Part shown: positions 59,996-64,000 of the stretch, piece after piece
How the letters are laid out: the number at the start of each line of letters is the position of its first letter
Position numbering within the stretch: the stretch's first letter is position 1
DNA from: Juglans regia
Taxonomy: Eukaryota > Streptophyta > Magnoliopsida > Fagales > Juglandaceae
Length of the DNA stretch: 64,000 nt
Direction of reading: 5' to 3'
Assembly: GCF_001411555.2 (NCBI RefSeq)
Contig: NC_049909.1
Span: 22,058,623 to 22,122,622, forward strand
Notes under the pieces: model-generated
Told to the model about the DNA's origin: nothing
The model's database searches: none
The model's input: the letters and a program-made list of their open reading frames with translations, nothing else
Translations under genes and position numbers: made by a program

Positions 59996-61690
59996 AGTCA
60001 ACTATAGACACTATTGAAATGGGCGGGAGACAGAGTGGATGAGGGGCGAACCCCTGGCACCGGGGTGGGGCAAGATGTGGGGAATGGGCTACCCCACCCA
60101 GCATGAGCAGGTAACACCCTTATGTATACCTATGATTAGATGATGTAGTGTTTTTTTCTATTATGAAAATTAAGTAAATATATTCTTCCAAAATACTATA
60201 ACATGGGATTTTGGGATATAGTTTACATGGAATTTCTCATTGACAAAAGTGTACATGAAGGCTACGTGCATACTCTTCAGAGTTCATGAGAGAAAATTCT
60301 TACAATAATTATTCTATTATCAAGTTGGTATGTAAAATATCATCAACATCACTTAAATTATAAGAATTGATTTATAATATTAAAATTTTAAAATTTATAT
60401 TCTAAATTAAACTATATCCGGTAAATAGTATATAGTGTAAAGATCTTAAAATTACAATATTTTTCGTACAAACCATATAAAGATATTCTCTCGGCCTCTC
60501 TATTCATTTAAGTAAGCTGGCAGCTTTAAATGGGAACAAAGGGATAGGTGATCCAAGATTGATCCTTTACATAATTACCTTCTTGTGCGGACCACGTATG
60601 AAGGCTCGCATGCTCAAGTAATCAATCTCCATTGAGAAAATCTGAATGAGTCGTGCTAGGCAGCCGTTCAGCTATGACCACCTGCCCTCTAGCACAAATT
60701 TAATTTTTTATTTTATTTTTTTTATTCTTTCATATTTTTTTAATGTATTTAAATTTTTTGAAAAATAAAAAAATATACCAATATAATAAAAGTTATTTTC
60801 TTAATCATTAAATAAAATAAAATAAAAAAATATACGAGCGGTCAAAATGAAGAATAAATTCAAGCGACATATTAACATTTTCCAATATGAATATGTTAAA
60901 TAATATCAATATGCGATCAACTTGCTAGAATTAAAGCCAAAATTCAAGAAGAAGACTTTAAAAGATAGCAAAAAAAAAAAAAAAAGAGTGATGTTATTCA
61001 GTATCTCAATTCTCATTATTCAATCATTATTTTATGATGTGATATTAGATGATTATAAATTATTTATTATATTTAATTTATAAATTTATCATTTAATGAT
61101 ATGTGATGAAAAAATAGATGATTAATAAATTTTTTTCAAAAGTAAAATGTGTTGATCTTAAGACAGGAACACCCCATGCACCGCCGACACTAGAGATGAG
61201 AGAGAGAGTGAGTATTTAATTGGCAGCCCGGCATGGGAATCAGCTCAGAGATAAAACCCCATTCTCAACAGCTGGCCAATTGGGGCAATATGATCGATGA
61301 TGATTCATATAATGAAGGTAGTCACATGGCGGATATGGACCAAATTAAAGCATGGTGTGGCGAATAAATATTGCTGCTGAGCTGAGCGAATCCAGATCGA
61401 TCGATTCCATTATGCAGCGGATCGATGACGCAAACAAACATTAATAAAAATTATTAATGCTAGTTGACAGGGTACTCCATCTTGATGGTCAGTCGCAACC
61501 AATCGTGTAATAACTCTTTTTACTTCCAAATTGGACATATTCAAAACTTACTACATCGGCTTGTAAGTTATTGCAGACCCTTTTAAAAAAAAAAAAAAAA
61601 ACAGTGAAATTATTTTTAAAAAAATATGTATTTTTATAATAAATCATTTTTCTTTGAATAAAAAAAGGCACAAAAATTCATATAAGACTT
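59996..61690. other. Intergenic, no gene seen
   Basis: A GC-rich hAT-end-like fragment is at about 60000-60122 (CACCCAGCATGAGCAGG). AT-rich MITE-like sequence lies near 60680-60860. A stretch of average composition at 61160-61440 looks low-copy, but I recognise nothing in it. Confidence 0.4.
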
Positions 61691-61888
61691 GGGTGCTGTT
61701 GGACAGTGAGTTGAGATAAGATGAGTTAAAATAAAAATTAAAAAAATATTATTAGAATATTATTTTTTTAATATATTATTATTTTGTGATGTGAAAAAAG
61801 TTTAATTATTTATTATATTTTGTGTGAAAATTTAATAAAATTATAATGATAAGATAAAATGAAATACTTTTACTATCCAAACAGCCTA
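61691..61888. mobile_element. MITE, GATGAGATG family
   Basis: Left GGTGCTGTTGGACAGTGAG, right (reverse) AGGCTGTTTGGATAGTAAA; interior AGATAAGATGAGTTAAAAT and AATATTATTAGAATATTAT like the copies in the 2.4-kb tandem block. Confidence 0.65.
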
Positions 61889-62635
61889 AAAACCCAGCTC
61901 TCAATTCGGCATCTCTCTCTTTCTCTATTTTTTTCGAAGAAAATACGCGAAACTTGCACATATTAAAATCATATAGCTAAAACAAATTTAAACATTACAC
62001 TACCATCCCATTATGATGAGGTGGCATTGTCGGTCAATCTTTATATTTATTCTTAGAAAATAAAAGACCATCCAATGATGATAAATTTGTTATATCTTAT
62101 ATAATATTATGAAAGTAGAATAAAAATATGGTGTATAGCATTACTCTTTACATTAAAAAAAAAAAATACACTTCATCGATACCGTAGCACCCTCCAAATT
62201 AGAGTACTGATACATCCACAAAAAAAATTACATAAAAATAATCTCACAAATTAATGTGGCTTTATTTAATCCGTTAGATCTACGTTATAATAAAAGTAAC
62301 TTTATAATCTGACGATCTATATCAAACTACATCAATTTATAAGATTATATTTATATAATCCCTTTATAGCTAAAGAATTTCATTTCTCGTAAGTTTTATT
62401 CAAAGTTAAGTGAAATGGGTTTATCGTAGATTTTGTTGCATCTCTAGATAGTCCAAAGAATGCACACAGCCCAACTCCAAAAACATAGCACCATGTTGTG
62501 GCAAAAGTTAATCACAGAACAAATTTTGCAATCCAAAAGCCTCGCTAAGTGGGCCGCTACTAACCATTTCCTTGTTGCTCCCTTTTTCACAATTGCCTTT
62601 ACGTGTTTTTCCGAGTAGTTTTAGTCTTTATTTTA

Positions 62636-62795
62636 AGAGTAATATTATATACTATACTATCATTATATATGATGTGTCATATTTATTATCATTAGTTAAT
62701 AAATAATCATCTAATAAATGATCATTTAATAGTAATAAATGTGACACATCATGTATAATAGGATAAAAGTGAGATGGTGGTGCGGTGTATAAAAT
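62636..62795. repeat. Short palindromic (foldback) repeat
   Basis: TATGATGTGTCATATTTATT and its near reverse complement AATAAATGTGACACATCATG flank a short centre at about 62705. Probably a MITE. Confidence 0.7.
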
Positions 62796-62882
62796 TTTCC
62801 TTATTTTAAATGCTGTAATTTTTAATCATTTATATTAATGTACTATATTTTAAATTTATTTATGTATCTACCAATTAAATGA

Positions 62883-63056
62883 AGAGTAATGATACATGCA
62901 GTCATAGAGGGCGCAAATGTCATACAATCTTTTTGAAAAAAAGTGAGATCCACTATTAAAAAATTAAATTTTTTTATGTGAGTCTCATATTTATTCACTT
63001 TTTTCAAAGTGATTGTACGGTACTTGCACACTCACTACTGTAACTATCATTTCTCT
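62883..63056. mobile_element. MITE, family M, copy 4
   Basis: Starts AGAGTAATGATACATGCAGT and ends GTAACTATCATTTCTCT; core TCTTTTTGAAAAAAAGTGAG and CACTATTAAAAAATTAAAT. Confidence 0.75.
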
Positions 63057-63149
63057 CAAATGAATAGCCACTTAAAATTTGTAATATCAACAAGTATGCA
63101 TGGCTAGGATTACAAAGTATAACTAGGTTAATAAAAGAACATTATTTCT

Positions 63150-63423
63150 ATTCACCACTTATTCCAAAAGTTTAAGTAGATGGAAATATATAGATTTAAT
63201 TATTTATATTATATTCTTAACACTCCTCCTACGTATATGCCAGACTTCCTCCCAATAAGTGAGACCAACACGTAGAATATATAATTTAATATGGTAGATT
63301 GTAGATTCAGGGTAGTTTGAATTGAGGACCTCTACTATGATACTGAGTAAAATCACCACTTATTCTAAAATGTTAAACTGATAAAAAGATGTAGATTTAA
63401 TTATTTGAATTATATTATTAACA
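63150..63423 (-). mobile_element. TRIM element, second copy of the family at 1906
   Basis: On the minus strand the LTR-like repeat starts TGTTAATAATATAATTC at 63423 and recurs starting TGTTAAGAATATAATAT near 63224. The interior keeps GTAGAGGTCCT and GGAGGAGTGTTAA, matching the element at 1906-2183. The primer-site region is decayed (CAGTATCATAG). The left boundary is approximate and no target duplication was found. Confidence 0.75.
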
Positions 63424-64000
63424 AAAATCCTGATCATTCACCTAAATTACTAATTAATCAGCGTTGTGATCAGACTACTGACTCTGAGGACCAAATATAC
63501 CATAAGGGTGGATTTTCATGTGAATTATTAGACCGGGGGAGGTCATATACCATGCGGTCATGTGGGAGGATATTCATTTCATGTTTCTAGTACGTTTACC
63601 GTTAATTACAATCAAAGTTGAAGACCAATGTGAATATCATGAAAATATAGGCATCAGTGTAATTTACTGGAAATCGCATCTGACTTTTTGACAAATGCAT
63701 GCAGTCTTGATCCGTTTACTGGAAAAGCCAGCTTTTATGATCTTGAAGGACTTGGGACCCAAAATGTGAGAGATGTATAAATCAAGGTTACAAGTAATTT
63801 TAGTTGATTCAAAGTTGAAATTCAGCGCATGACTACTGTTTTTGGTTTATTTGCATTAATTGATCTTACTTGAGAAAAATAAAATATAAGAGAGAAGCCT
63901 ATTAGTTATAATTAATTGGAGCTTCATTTGATTAAGTTATAAGATGAAGGTGGCGACGTATAACAGCTAACAAGTAGAAGAACTGATCTAAATAGTTAAT
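63424..64000. other. Window end, no gene seen
   Basis: Mixed-composition sequence without a recognisable exon or repeat. Confidence 0.4.

Noticed and set aside
61160..61440. Possible unannotated low-copy gene fragment
   Set aside because: Balanced composition only; no ORF of note, splice pattern or motif.

Overview
This window looks like nuclear DNA from a woody dicot. It has AT-rich intergenic DNA, spliced plant genes (IQD, sesquiterpene synthase, SPEAR/SPL-like, NCL exchanger), one nuclear tRNA, and a dense mix of hAT, Copia, MULE, LINE, TRIM and MITE elements. Several of the repeats look like ones I associate with Fagales, perhaps the walnut family, but that is an impression from memory and not a demonstrated match.

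Layout. 287-2925 (-): an IQ67-domain (IQD) gene whose IQ-bearing second exon I cannot find; a complete miniature LTR element (TRIM) sits in the same intron. 3938-4010 (-): tRNA-Ile(UAU). 5118-11577: a complete 6.46-kb hAT transposon with an 8-bp target duplication; its transposase has two in-frame stops. It landed 54 bp upstream of the TATA box of a terpene synthase gene (11762-14692, +), which is intact except for one stop at codon 94. 15440-20193: a 2.4-kb direct tandem duplication, with a third partial copy at 32.4 kb. 20480-25174: a MULE-like element with a 9-bp target duplication that carries a fragment of an amino-acid transporter gene. 26532-31650: a very young, apparently intact Ty1/copia element with near-identical 392-bp LTRs and a 1493-codon gag-pol. 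34644-36661 (+): a five-exon SPEAR-type EAR repressor gene. 38427-46291 (-): a seven-exon NCL Na+/Ca2+ exchanger gene whose introns hold small hAT and MITE insertions. 47817-52942: a second, decayed Copia element with non-canonical TATTA...TAATA LTR ends and an in-frame 261-bp duplication in its reverse transcriptase, nested inside a Harbinger-like MITE. 57.3-59.1 kb: an internally deleted LINE. 59552-59995: a long foldback element. 59.1-64 kb otherwise holds only small repeats.

The working host genes are probably NCL and the SPEAR gene, possibly the IQD gene, and the tRNA. The terpene synthase reads as a recent pseudogene or null allele. Related flanking sequence near 4.7-5.1 kb, 15.4-20.2 kb, 26.45 kb and 31.7-32.9 kb suggests that the terpene synthase neighbourhood was duplicated locally and that the second copy lost its gene. 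Exon boundaries come from reading splice sites and family motifs by eye; no alignment or database search was run.
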